64,000 nucleotides of DNA from Bacillus sp. FJAT-27916 (GTDB taxonomy: Bacteria; Bacillota; Bacilli; Bacillales; Pradoshiaceae). Location: assembly GCF_001183965.1 (NCBI RefSeq), contig NZ_LFZV01000001.1, forward strand, positions 1,123,515-1,187,514, given 5' to 3'. A program made the position numbers and the translations under genes. Below, in pieces: positions 43,985-51,932 of the stretch. Below the pieces are notes generated by a model. The model was not told the origin of the DNA. It was given only the letters and a program-made list of their open reading frames with translations, and ran no database searches. Position 1 is the first letter of the stretch. Every line of letters begins with the position of its first letter.

Positions 43985-45064
43985 ATGATGAAGAAAATCA
44001 TTTTAGATCAGATTCGAGCGAAACCAGATGCCTTTTTGACGTATGATCAGTACATTAGCTTAGCGCTTTATCATCCAGACAAAGGCTATTATATGAGGGA
44101 ACAGTCAAAAATCGGGCGTGAGGGCGATTTCTATACAACGCCTGCCATGGCGCCTGTGTTTGGTGAATTTCTGGGGAAGTGGCTGTGCAGAACCTTGAAG
44201 GAGGCAGGACTACCGCCGGTTCTGGCTGAGCTTGGGGGAGGCAGCGGACAGATGGCTGCCAATGTACTGAAAGGATTCAAGAAGGAGGACCCTCTCTACA
44301 GCGATAGGCTGATCTATCGTATCGTTGAAGGAAGTGCCTATCATCAAGCAGCTATTAGGCATGCAGTTGGTGATGATTCGAGAGTTCAGCTCTATCATTC
44401 TGTCACTGATCTTCCTTCCTGTGAGGGAATAATTTTCTCTAATGAGTTTTTTGATGCGCATCCCGTGAAGGTTGCCGTCAGGGATGGTCAAGAATGGCTG
44501 GAGGCAGGTGTTAGTGATGAGGCAGGTGAGCTGACAGAAGCAGCTAGAACGATCGGTGATGAGAAAATGAAGCGTATGCTCCGTGAATGGTCCATTCCAC
44601 TACATATGAACCGGGTCGAAATCCCGCTGCAAATGATTGAGAGTTATGAAACTGCCGTACATAAATTGACACGGGGATATATGCTGACCATTGACTATGG
44701 GATGGAAAGAGATGAACAATTCAGTCCCCTCCGCAAGAATGGCACACTCAGAGCCTACCGGAATCACCGCTTATTGGATTCAGTTCTCGATTTCCCCGGG
44801 GAGGCCGATATTACATTTAATGTCCCATTTGACCTCCTTCGAAGTCAGGGAGAGACACTAGGTTTAGAGGAAGCTTTTTGGGGAGGGCAGGCAGAGTTTC
44901 TCATCAAAGGAGAAATTCTAAACGAGCTTGCCCATCAGGCAGATTTTGACCCCTTCTCTCCTGAAAGCCGGCGGAACCGACAAATTCGTCAGCTGATAAT
45001 GGGCGAGTCGATTAGTGATTATTTCCGTGTCCTTCTGCAATCGAAAGGGATAAAAAAACCTTGA
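43985..45064 (+). CDS. SAM-dependent methyltransferase, MidA/NDUFAF7 (COG1565) family
   Basis: 359 residues. An N-terminal region with YMREQSKIGREGDFYTTP is followed by a SAM-binding motif LAELGGGSGQMAANVL and the family motif GIIFSNEFFDAHPV. Mitochondrial homologues methylate arginine in a complex I subunit; the bacterial target is unknown. The start is ATG 43985 or the second ATG at 43988, with GGGAGGA upstream. The stop lies inside the following terminator. Confidence 0.85.
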   Translation: MMKKIILDQIRAKPDAFLTYDQYISLALYHPDKGYYMREQSKIGREGDFYTTPAMAPVFGEFLGKWLCRTLKEAGLPPVLAELGGGSGQMAANVLKGFKKEDPLYSDRLIYRIVEGSAYHQAAIRHAVGDDSRVQLYHSVTDLPSCEGIIFSNEFFDAHPVKVAVRDGQEWLEAGVSDEAGELTEAARTIGDEKMKRMLREWSIPLHMNRVEIPLQMIESYETAVHKLTRGYMLTIDYGMERDEQFSPLRKNGTLRAYRNHRLLDSVLDFPGEADITFNVPFDLLRSQGETLGLEEAFWGGQAEFLIKGEILNELAHQADFDPFSPESRRNRQIRQLIMGESISDYFRVLLQSKGIKKP

Positions 45065-45086
45065 TGGGTCTCCATCAAGGTTTTTT
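45053..45086. terminator. Bidirectional terminator overlapping a stop codon
   Basis: Perfect 15-bp stem AAAAAACCTTGATGG / CCATCAAGGTTTTTT with GTCT loop. The TGA stop of the methyltransferase gene is in its left arm. Confidence 0.92.
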
Positions 45087-45096
45087 CCTGGCTTTA

Positions 45097-45339
45097 TTAA
45101 TGTGCTGCACCAGGAGTCATCATGAACACGGTCCAATACGTGAATCCTGCAAAGAACACGGTTAAGTAAGCGCCAAATACGTATAAATACATTCTTTCAG
45201 ATAATTTCAAATACCCCAATATCACAAAGAATACAGTTTGCCCGACAAAGAGAAGTGATGTCGTATACATATCACCAATAAAGAACATCACAGCCATAAT
45301 GCCAGTCCAAAAACCGCATACCCTGAACATTCTGTCCAT
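45097..45339 (-). CDS. yqgY: DUF2626 membrane protein YqgY
   Basis: 80 residues, three membrane helices, conserved start MDRMFRVCGFWTGIMAV and LKLSERMYLYVFGAYLT. Family and position fit YqgY. RBS GGGAGG upstream of the ATG. Function unknown. Confidence 0.88.
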   Translation of the reverse strand: MDRMFRVCGFWTGIMAVMFFIGDMYTTSLLFVGQTVFFVILGYLKLSERMYLYVFGAYLTVFFAGFTYWTVFMMTPGAAH

Positions 45340-45440
45340 TTGCTAACCTCCCATCCCCTAATAAAGTCCATCAAATACATTATAAGGATATTGCTAAAGA
45401 TTGTAAACTATCATAAAATTCTGGGGATGACACAGCGATA

Positions 45441-46142
45441 TTATTGGGTTGTATGAACACGATAGGTGCAGGCAGAGCAGCCGCTGATCATATTGTCTTC
45501 AGCATCTAGATTAACAGATTCGAATAATGCATTGAACATGCCCCGTATGAACGCATGATGAGCGCCGCATACAGTTTCCTGGTGATCTGCAGCTAGTTCT
45601 TTGAACGGACAGTTAAATACCTTGAACTGAATATCCGTCTGGTCAGGCGGGATAACGAACTCGGGTGAAAAGCCGGCCTTATCGGATACTTCCTTCAAAA
45701 TGGCGAGCTTATGATCGAATGATAGATTCTGAGGATCCTCATCAATCGTTTTCGCATATTGGAACGCCATGTCTTTGCCGAATTTCTCGCCGGTCTTATA
45801 AAGTGCCTCACTTCCTGCATCTCCCATCTCAATCATCGTTTCCAGAGCCATCTTAGCTAATGTTAAATAATCTCGGTTAGGGAAATTTAATTGGATGAGT
45901 TCATCGGAGAGCCGGTAAAATCGACGGGGACGCCCGCCTTTTCCTGTTTTTCGTGTATCGGAAACTAACATATGAACATCCTCAAGCTTTGACAGATGCA
46001 AGCGTGCTACATTTGGGTGTATATCGAACAGCTCAGCGACCTCTATGACAGATACATCCTTATGCCTTCTTGTAATATATTGATAGATGTAATACCTGGT
46101 TGGATCTGATAAGACATTTGTCACTTTCAATGTTTGTTCCAT
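45441..46142 (-). CDS. SufR/COG2345-like transcriptional regulator with four C-terminal cysteines
   Basis: 233 residues from ATG 46142 (GAGGTGG at 5 nt). N-terminal winged helix (about 5-80): LSDPTRYYIYQYI, recognition region HPNVARLHLSKLEDVHML and a basic wing GKGGRPRRFYRL. C-terminal domain with four cysteines (numbered from a GTG three codons upstream): C181 (NCPF), C195 (TVCGAHH), C225 and C228 (SGCSACTY), which resembles the iron-sulfur ligand set of SufR-type regulators. It faces away from comG, sharing a 219-nt gap with it. Target genes unknown. Confidence 0.8.
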   Translation of the reverse strand: MEQTLKVTNVLSDPTRYYIYQYITRRHKDVSVIEVAELFDIHPNVARLHLSKLEDVHMLVSDTRKTGKGGRPRRFYRLSDELIQLNFPNRDYLTLAKMALETMIEMGDAGSEALYKTGEKFGKDMAFQYAKTIDEDPQNLSFDHKLAILKEVSDKAGFSPEFVIPPDQTDIQFKVFNCPFKELAADHQETVCGAHHAFIRGMFNALFESVNLDAEDNMISGCSACTYRVHTTQ

Positions 46143-46361
46143 TCTGTCCACCTCGCAGCCTTATTGTTACTTTTATTATAGTACGGAGGTGGTTTGGACA
46201 TGGTTGGTGTTTTTGGCAATCATGTGACAGAGGAGGCGATGTTGAATTTTGTTCACATCTTCACAATGTTGTTGCAGAAAAAAGATTTAGGAAAAAAGAA
46301 GGATTCTTGAAGGGGATGTCTAATTACCTATATACGACATTAGAAGGAGGTGAAAGAATTA

Positions 46362-47423
46362 TTGCTGTCCATTGATCATTTAGCAGATAAGGTTGTGAGT
46401 GAGGCAGTTTCCTTTAAGGCATCTGACATTCATATCGTTCCGAGCCGGAAGGAAACGCATCTCTATTACCGTATTCACAATCGCCTGTTTCCAGGAGGAA
46501 GCTATCAAAAAGAACGAGCGGATCGGCTGGTTTCTCATTTCAAGTTCATGGCTGGCATGGACATCGGTGAGAAACGCCGGCCACAGTCAGGTGCCTTGAC
46601 CATGTTTATCGCAAAGAGATGGATTGGGCTCAGACTTTCTACTCTTCCTACTCCTCATGCGGAATCACTCGTCATTCGTATCATCCCCAATCTGCAAACT
46701 CTCCCGATTGATGAAATCTCCTTATTTCCAAAAACTTCAGCCACACTCATTTCTATGCTCCGTCATTCTCATGGTCTGCTCTTGATTTGCGGACCGACTG
46801 GAAGCGGAAAAACCACCACACTCTATTCCATGCTCCACCATGCCAAAACCGCCATTAACCGAAATATTATTACGCTTGAAGATCCGATTGAGCATCAATC
46901 AGAGGATGCCATACAGGTCCAGATTAATGAAAAGGCCGGAATCAGTTATTCTATCGGGTTAAAGGCCGCGCTTCGCCATGACCCGGATATTATTATGATT
47001 GGGGAAATCAGGGATGCGGAAACGGCAAAGATAGCTGTGCGGGCAGCTTTGACGGGGCATTTGATTCTTAGTACCATGCATGCAAAGGATGGTATAGGTG
47101 CTGTAAGGCGTTTGCTTGAATTTGGCGTTGACCAAGAAGAGGTGAAACAAACCCTGCTGGCTGTAACAACACAGCGTCTTTTAGAATTGGATTGTCCTTA
47201 CTGTGAAGGAGACTGCTCTCCCTATTGCTTAATGACAAGAAATCGTGATCGTGTGAGTGTGCATGAATTGATTTATGGTACAGAGCTTGCGAAAGTCTGG
47301 GGATCCATTGAAGGAAGGGAAATAGGTTTTGCTTATAAGGATTTGCCCTCCATTATTGGACGTGCTGTGGCTTACGGATTTGTGAGAGAGAAAGAATTTG
47401 AGAGGTGGGTTCATGAAACTTGA
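46362..47423 (+). CDS. comGA: Competence ATPase ComGA
   Basis: Traffic ATPase that drives assembly of the competence pseudopilus, 353 residues. ASDIHIV near the N-terminus, Walker A GPTGSGKTTT, Asp box EDPIE, Walker B MIGEIRDAETA and His box LTGHLILSTMHAKD are intact. The start is TTG 46362: AAGGAGGTGA ends 8 nt before it and it aligns with the first residue of B. subtilis ComGA (LLSID against MDSIE). A GTG at 46350 in frame is inside that RBS. No clear ComK box (AAAA-N5-TTTT pair) was seen upstream. Confidence 0.92.
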   Translation: MLSIDHLADKVVSEAVSFKASDIHIVPSRKETHLYYRIHNRLFPGGSYQKERADRLVSHFKFMAGMDIGEKRRPQSGALTMFIAKRWIGLRLSTLPTPHAESLVIRIIPNLQTLPIDEISLFPKTSATLISMLRHSHGLLLICGPTGSGKTTTLYSMLHHAKTAINRNIITLEDPIEHQSEDAIQVQINEKAGISYSIGLKAALRHDPDIIMIGEIRDAETAKIAVRAALTGHLILSTMHAKDGIGAVRRLLEFGVDQEEVKQTLLAVTTQRLLELDCPYCEGDCSPYCLMTRNRDRVSVHELIYGTELAKVWGSIEGREIGFAYKDLPSIIGRAVAYGFVREKEFERWVHET

Positions 47424-48453
47424 GCGAAGCCGCAAATGGAAGGGGCGGGAACAGGCAAGATTCTTGGCGGAACTGGGAGATTTGCTTGAAAATGGTTTTA
47501 GTCTTTATGAGGGCATTGAATTTTCTATGCTTCATAGTAAAAAGAACAATCAGGAGGATTTAAAGGATTCCATGAACCTGCTTAAGGAGGGGCGGTCCTT
47601 TCGCGATTTCCTCGAATGGCTTTCCTTTGAACAGGAGCTGGTTGGACTTGTGTCTTATGGTGAGCAGAATGGACAGCTGCCCTCAACTTTAAAAGAGGCA
47701 GGCCGTATTTGGCAGAAGAAATGCGAGGACCGGGCTAAGCTCAAAAATTTATTGATTTATCCAGTGTTTCTCTTTATATTTACCTTTGGCTTGCTTCAAC
47801 TATTTACAACCTATCTCTTTCCCCGCTTTTCACAAATGTATGAGGATTATAATCTAGGTACGAATCCTTTTATGGAGGCAGCTGGATTCTTATCCAGCCT
47901 CGTCCGTTATTCTCCTGTCTTGATCGCTTTGGCTTGTATTCTCCTAACCATTCTTCATCAGTATTATTTAAAGAAGCTTCCTAAATTGAAACAGGAAACT
48001 CTCTTTATGAAAACCCCCTTTATTCGACAATACCGACGATTATCGATTACCTATTATTTCTCTATCCAGCTGGGCTCCCTTTTGCAAGGAGGACTGTCTG
48101 TATTGGATGCACTCGAATTCATGATGAAGGAGGATCCAAAGCAGCTTGTCAGGGAGATAGCAGCGCAAATGATGGACCAATTAAAGGCAGGAGACGCACT
48201 TGAGTTTATTTGCCGGGAGATACCGGTGTTTAAGGAAGACTTTGTGCGAATCGTCAGTCATGGACAGAAAAACGGTCTTCTCGGGGAAGAACTGCTGTAT
48301 TACAGTCGTTTAGTGTTGAAGGAAATGGAAGGGATGACGGAAAAATCATTAAAAACGATTCAGCCGCTGATGTTTGGGCTAGTGGCTTTGTTGGTCATAC
48401 TGCTGTACTTGGCAATCTTAATGCCGATGATTTCGCTAATGAATTCCATATAG
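47413..48453 (+). CDS. comGB: Competence pseudopilus platform protein ComGB
   Basis: Polytopic inner membrane protein of the type II secretion F family, 346 residues. Two homologous F domains (about 15-135 and 210-335) with membrane helices near 115-140, 165-185 and 315-340; GEQNGQLPSTLKEA and GQKNGLLGEELLYYS are the repeated family motif. ATG 47413 follows GAGAGGTGG and overlaps comGA by 11 nt. Confidence 0.92.
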   Translation: MKLERSRKWKGREQARFLAELGDLLENGFSLYEGIEFSMLHSKKNNQEDLKDSMNLLKEGRSFRDFLEWLSFEQELVGLVSYGEQNGQLPSTLKEAGRIWQKKCEDRAKLKNLLIYPVFLFIFTFGLLQLFTTYLFPRFSQMYEDYNLGTNPFMEAAGFLSSLVRYSPVLIALACILLTILHQYYLKKLPKLKQETLFMKTPFIRQYRRLSITYYFSIQLGSLLQGGLSVLDALEFMMKEDPKQLVREIAAQMMDQLKAGDALEFICREIPVFKEDFVRIVSHGQKNGLLGEELLYYSRLVLKEMEGMTEKSLKTIQPLMFGLVALLVILLYLAILMPMISLMNSI

Positions 48454-48465
48454 GAGGGTGTATCA

Positions 48466-48786
48466 ATGAATAAGGGTAAAAAAATGTTAAATGAAAGAGG
48501 CTTCACCTTGATTGAAATGATGATTGTGATGCTTGTGATCTCCGTGCTCTTGATTATCACGGTTCCGAGCATTGTCAAGAATCAGGAGGCCGTCAATAAG
48601 AAGGGCTGTGAAGCTTATATTAAGATGGTAGAAGGACAGATTCAGTCTTATAAATTAAAAGAAAATAAGACTCCGTCAAAAGCAGAATTAATCAGTGGAG
48701 GATATATAAAGGATGGAGGTTCGTGTCCAGGAGGAAATGATATTGTGATTAATGCTGATGGCAGTGTAGAAGAAGCCAAAAGTTAA
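48466..48786 (+). CDS. comGC: Major competence pseudopilin ComGC
   Basis: 106 residues. Class III signal: NERG^FTLIE with Gly12 before the cut and Glu at +5, followed by a hydrophobic helix. Cys48 and Cys87 are placed for the intramolecular disulfide known in ComGC. Processed by ComC peptidase elsewhere in the genome. RBS GGAGGGTG. Confidence 0.94.
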   Translation: MNKGKKMLNERGFTLIEMMIVMLVISVLLIITVPSIVKNQEAVNKKGCEAYIKMVEGQIQSYKLKENKTPSKAELISGGYIKDGGSCPGGNDIVINADGSVEEAKS

Positions 48787-48788
48787 GA

Positions 48789-49229
48789 ATGATTCGTTCT
48801 GAACGTGGATTTACGCTAATAGAAGCCCTTTTTGTGCTGAGCTGTCTGTCTCTTATGCTGGCGGTTGGGAGTGTCGTCGGCTCGAAAATGCTTGAAGTAT
48901 ACGAACGACATGCCTATATCCGCCAAGTGAAGAAAGATTTGTATTATGCCCAAATGTTTGCGATGGAAAAGCGCATAAATGTATCCTTCCGAATTCAAAC
49001 AAATGACAATAAATACAGTGCTGTGGCCAATGGGTATGGAACGCTGTTTACTTCCTACCAGCCCCGAACCATGAAATTTATAGGAGATGACCCTATCACA
49101 ATTAGGTACACTTTCCTCGGTCATATTCAAAACCCGACGACAATCTATTTCACCAATGAAGAGAACATCCCCGTCTATAAGCTAATCTTCCAGCTCGGAA
49201 GGGGGAGATTTTATTTCACAGAAATATAG
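48789..49229 (+). CDS. comGD: Minor competence pseudopilin ComGD
   Basis: 146 residues with signal SERG^FTLIEALFVLSCLSLML. Typical minor pseudopilin size. It starts 2 nt after comGC and its end overlaps the comGE frame. Confidence 0.9.
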   Translation: MIRSERGFTLIEALFVLSCLSLMLAVGSVVGSKMLEVYERHAYIRQVKKDLYYAQMFAMEKRINVSFRIQTNDNKYSAVANGYGTLFTSYQPRTMKFIGDDPITIRYTFLGHIQNPTTIYFTNEENIPVYKLIFQLGRGRFYFTEI

Positions 49230-49542
49230 AGATCAAGGTTTTGCCATGCTGGACGGGCTTTTATCCTTCTCCATTATTCTCTTGGCAGCAGGGTTTCTTT
49301 TACCAATTTACACAGGAATGATTATCCAAAAAGCTGATCTCATGCGAGAGGAAGAAGCGATTGGCCGGTTATTTGAAGGCCTACAGGCTTTTCAATACTT
49401 GGGGGAACCCCTTATAACAGGAGAGAGAAGAATGAACGGTGACTTGTACACGTTTCATCTCAAAGGGGATGTCTATTGTGTGGATTATGCTGCTTCAGGC
49501 AAGAAGGAAAAATCACTATGTGAAAGGATACCAGGGAGATAA
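49213..49542 (+). CDS. comGE: Minor pseudopilin ComGE with probable ATT start
   Basis: Reading from ATT 49213 gives 109 residues: the leader ISQKYRDQG then FAMLDGLLSFSIILLAAGF, a class III pilin signal with Asp in place of Glu at +5. The next ATG (49246) lies inside the hydrophobic helix and would remove the processing site. Between the in-frame stop at 49183 and that ATG there is no ATG, GTG or TTG. GGAAGGGGGAGA ends 5 nt before the ATT. So an ATT start, as known for infC, is likely. Overlaps the end of comGD. Confidence 0.75.
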   Translation: MSQKYRDQGFAMLDGLLSFSIILLAAGFLLPIYTGMIIQKADLMREEEAIGRLFEGLQAFQYLGEPLITGERRMNGDLYTFHLKGDVYCVDYAASGKKEKSLCERIPGR

Positions 49543-49969
49543 GGGCTTTACCTTGCTTGAGGTTCTATTTGCTGTAGGACTTTTCTCTTTGCTAGCCTTA
49601 TTTATGACCACGGCTCTTTTGTCGCTGAATAAATGGGACGAGGCAGAGGAAAATTCGGTAGAAAGGATGGAATGGACTATTTTTATCAGGCAGCTCGACA
49701 GGGAAATTCAACAGGCAAGCGCATGGAATGTACCAAACCCTAGAATTCTTTCTCTGCAAATAGGAGCAGAAAAAATGACATATGAGCCCTATTTGACCAT
49801 TATCCGCCGGAGAGTTGGAGGAGAGGGACATGAGGTAATTCTGCAAAATGTGAAAGATTATTCATTTCAAATCAAAGGCGATGAACTGCTTGTCAGAGTT
49901 CAAAAGCAGAATGGCGGGACATTTGAGAAAAAAATCTATAAACGCTATATCTATGAGCCGTCTTTATGA
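49520..49969 (+). CDS. comGF: Minor pseudopilin ComGF
   Basis: About 149 residues from GTG 49520. The signal is GYQGDKG^FTLLEVLFAVGLFSLLALF. The C-terminal part (TYEPYLTIIRRRVGGEGHEVILQ) resembles the ComGF core. AAGGA lies 11 nt upstream. The frame is open further upstream, but those codons overlap comGE and lack a pilin leader. Its end overlaps comGG. Confidence 0.85.
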   Translation: MKGYQGDKGFTLLEVLFAVGLFSLLALFMTTALLSLNKWDEAEENSVERMEWTIFIRQLDREIQQASAWNVPNPRILSLQIGAEKMTYEPYLTIIRRRVGGEGHEVILQNVKDYSFQIKGDELLVRVQKQNGGTFEKKIYKRYIYEPSL

Positions 49970-50339
49970 TGAGCAAGGGATGTTCTTGCCAGTCTCCCTC
50001 TTATTCTTCACCGTGATATTTGTTATCTGTCTGCTTGCGGCGGGTTCATTTAAGAATGAGGTGAATTACCATGCCCTTCAAATGAATGGACTTCGTTATT
50101 CCTTTTTGCTTACCGTTAGTACAAAAGAAGCCATTAGAATCGCTGATTCCGGGCTTTCAAAGGAGACAAATGGCGAATGGCTCTATTATAATGGGAAAAT
50201 AAAGTATCAGATTATTCCGCAGGGAGAGCGCGTATACCAAATCATTTTAACGATTACGACAGATCAGACAGTGCGCGAAAGCTCGATTATGTACTCAGCG
50301 TCAAAGAAAAAGGTTCTGAGCGGAACGGAGAACTTATAA
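49953..50339 (+). CDS. comGG: Competence protein ComGG
   Basis: About 128 residues from ATG 49953, the usual size. A short leader (MSRLYDEQG) precedes a hydrophobic helix (MFLPVSLLFFTVIFVICLLA). Like other ComGG proteins it has no standard pilin cut motif. It overlaps comGF by 17 nt and is the last gene of the pseudopilus set. Confidence 0.82.
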   Translation: MSRLYDEQGMFLPVSLLFFTVIFVICLLAAGSFKNEVNYHALQMNGLRYSFLLTVSTKEAIRIADSGLSKETNGEWLYYNGKIKYQIIPQGERVYQIILTITTDQTVRESSIMYSASKKKVLSGTENL

Positions 50340-50351
50340 GGAGCAATACGG

Positions 50352-50864
50352 ATGAAGGCAATCTATTTAATTGGATTCATGGGGACAGGTAAGACAACAA
50401 TCGGAAAAGCATTGGGTGAGCAATTGAAGGTGCAAGTGACTGACTGCGATGACGCCGTTGTTGAAAATGCAGGGAAAAGTATACCCCGTATTTTCGAAGA
50501 AGAAGGGGAGCAGGGCTTCAGGGATATGGAACAGCAGACACTTATGCAGCTTCCATCCGATAACCATGTTATCGCGACCGGAGGCGGAGTCGTACTTCGG
50601 AGCGAAAATAGGGCACATATGAAGAGAAACGGCATCATCGTATGGCTTGAGGCCAGCACAGATGAAATATTGAAAAGACTGGAATCAGACCAGACAAGAC
50701 CCCTTCTCGCTGGAGGAAATAAGGCAGAGCGCATTCAAGTGCTGTATGATGCACGCAAGGATTTGTATGAAATGACGGCGGATATTCGGATTGATACAAC
50801 AGGCAAGCGTCCGGATGAAATTATCGGGGAGATTATGTCACGATTGGCGGAAAGTCATGTATAA
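50352..50864 (+). CDS. aroK: Shikimate kinase
   Basis: Phosphorylates shikimate at O3 in aromatic amino acid synthesis. 170 residues. P-loop GFMGTGKTTIG, shikimate-binding DCDDAVVENAGKSIPRIFEEEGEQGFR, GGGVV, and the LID region DQTRPLL are present. Follows comGG by 12 nt with AAGGAG, so it may be read through from comG. Confidence 0.95.
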   Translation: MKAIYLIGFMGTGKTTIGKALGEQLKVQVTDCDDAVVENAGKSIPRIFEEEGEQGFRDMEQQTLMQLPSDNHVIATGGGVVLRSENRAHMKRNGIIVWLEASTDEILKRLESDQTRPLLAGGNKAERIQVLYDARKDLYEMTADIRIDTTGKRPDEIIGEIMSRLAESHV

Positions 50865-50906
50865 ATCATTCCTCACCTGGTGAAACTGATAGGTGGGTGA
50901 TTACAC

Positions 50907-51083
50907 ATGAAAACGAATGATTATGTAAAATATTTAACCGTCGAATGGCTGAGCTACATGGATCAGCCAAAGGAAATTCGCAAGGAGCAGAAGAAGAGCC
51001 ATAAGGGAACAAGGCCTCCATTATTAAGCCATTGGTTTGGCATAATCCCTTTATCAATCGGCATGCTCTTTAAGCGGAATTAG
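50907..51083 (+). CDS. yqzE: YqzE family protein
   Basis: 58 residues: MKTNDYVKYLTVEWLSYMDQ, a basic middle (RKEQKKSHKG), and a hydrophobic end (HWFGIIPLSIGMLFKRN). Family and place after aroK match YqzE. AGGTGGGTGA precedes the ATG. Function unknown. Confidence 0.85.
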   Translation: MKTNDYVKYLTVEWLSYMDQPKEIRKEQKKSHKGTRPPLLSHWFGIIPLSIGMLFKRN

Positions 51084-51112
51084 AAAAGCCTCTGCAGCGC
51101 AGGGGCTTTTTT
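51084..51112 (+). terminator. Terminator of aroK-yqzE
   Basis: 8-bp stem GCCTCTGC / GCAGGGGC (one wobble), 3-nt loop, TTTTTTC tail; A run on the other side. Confidence 0.85.
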
Positions 51113-51137
51113 CTTTTGCCGCATGCTCCTCTATAAG

Positions 51138-51932
51138 CTAGATAGCATCCTTTGTTAAATAAAACAATCCACCGTTAATGATTCTAACATGAATGCGCGG
51201 CTCATATTGAAGTTTCAGCGCTTCCTTTTCCGCCTCATAGGATTCTCGTTCTTCCTCAAGCTTGTCTTCATAGAAATGATTTAATAAGGCCAAATCCTTG
51301 TTCCATCGCTCCATGGCATCAGCTGCCCAGGAATGGTTGTCCTGAGTGACTTTCATTTGCATATGACTTTTCAAGCGGCCAATCCCGCTTTGATAGCGGA
51401 TGATTGGTGAAAGTGTGAAAGTATAATCCGGTATTTTTGGTGTAAGGTCGACTCGTTGCACCGTGTCATAAAAATCCTCTAGGATTGTTCCGTTGATTAA
51501 GTTCAGCCCAATGGAATGAAGCTGATCTTTTTTACGGTCACATTCATAGGAGATGTTAACATTTAGGCAAAGCCAGGGAAATAAGGGGGCTTGTCCGTTT
51601 GAAACCTGGATTTTCTCAAAAAGCCGGATATGACGTGAAAGCTTCCTCGATAGCGTGAAGATTTGATGCAGTCTAGGAGAGCCGAAGTGAATGAAGTCCC
51701 CCTTCAGCCCTTCCGGCGCCAGCTCCTGGTCAGTAATGAGCGTTAAGCTCATCGGATTTGGAATTCCCCCGGTCTTCTCAAGATAATGCCAGTAAAATGG
51801 CCTATTCATGAGCTCTTTATCCATCTCGATTGTCAATTGGACGATGAGATGCCCTGGTCCCTGTTCGGTGATTTCACAATGGTTTGCTTGAAAGAATTCT
51901 GTCAGGAATTTATGGATTTCCACTTGCTGCAC
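51138..51932 (-). CDS. yqhG: YqhG family protein
   Basis: 264 residues, soluble. The family's start MQQVEIHKFLTEFFQANHCEI and the ending KLQYEPRIHVRIINGGLFYLT are visible. It overlaps the end of yqhH by 23 nt and is translated with it. Function unknown; the constant pairing with the helicase suggests they work together. Confidence 0.85.
   Translation of the reverse strand: MQQVEIHKFLTEFFQANHCEITEQGPGHLIVQLTIEMDKELMNRPFYWHYLEKTGGIPNPMSLTLITDQELAPEGLKGDFIHFGSPRLHQIFTLSRKLSRHIRLFEKIQVSNGQAPLFPWLCLNVNISYECDRKKDQLHSIGLNLINGTILEDFYDTVQRVDLTPKIPDYTFTLSPIIRYQSGIGRLKSHMQMKVTQDNHSWAADAMERWNKDLALLNHFYEDKLEEERESYEAEKEALKLQYEPRIHVRIINGGLFYLTKDAI

Noticed and set aside
46237-46311. Short frame starting ATGTTGAATTTTG before comGA
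   Set aside because: The GAGGAGG is too close to the ATG and the peptide (about 23 residues) has no support beyond chance.
46143-46361. ComK box upstream of comGA
   Set aside because: I looked for paired AAAA-N5-TTTT motifs and found only A-rich runs without the matching T-runs.
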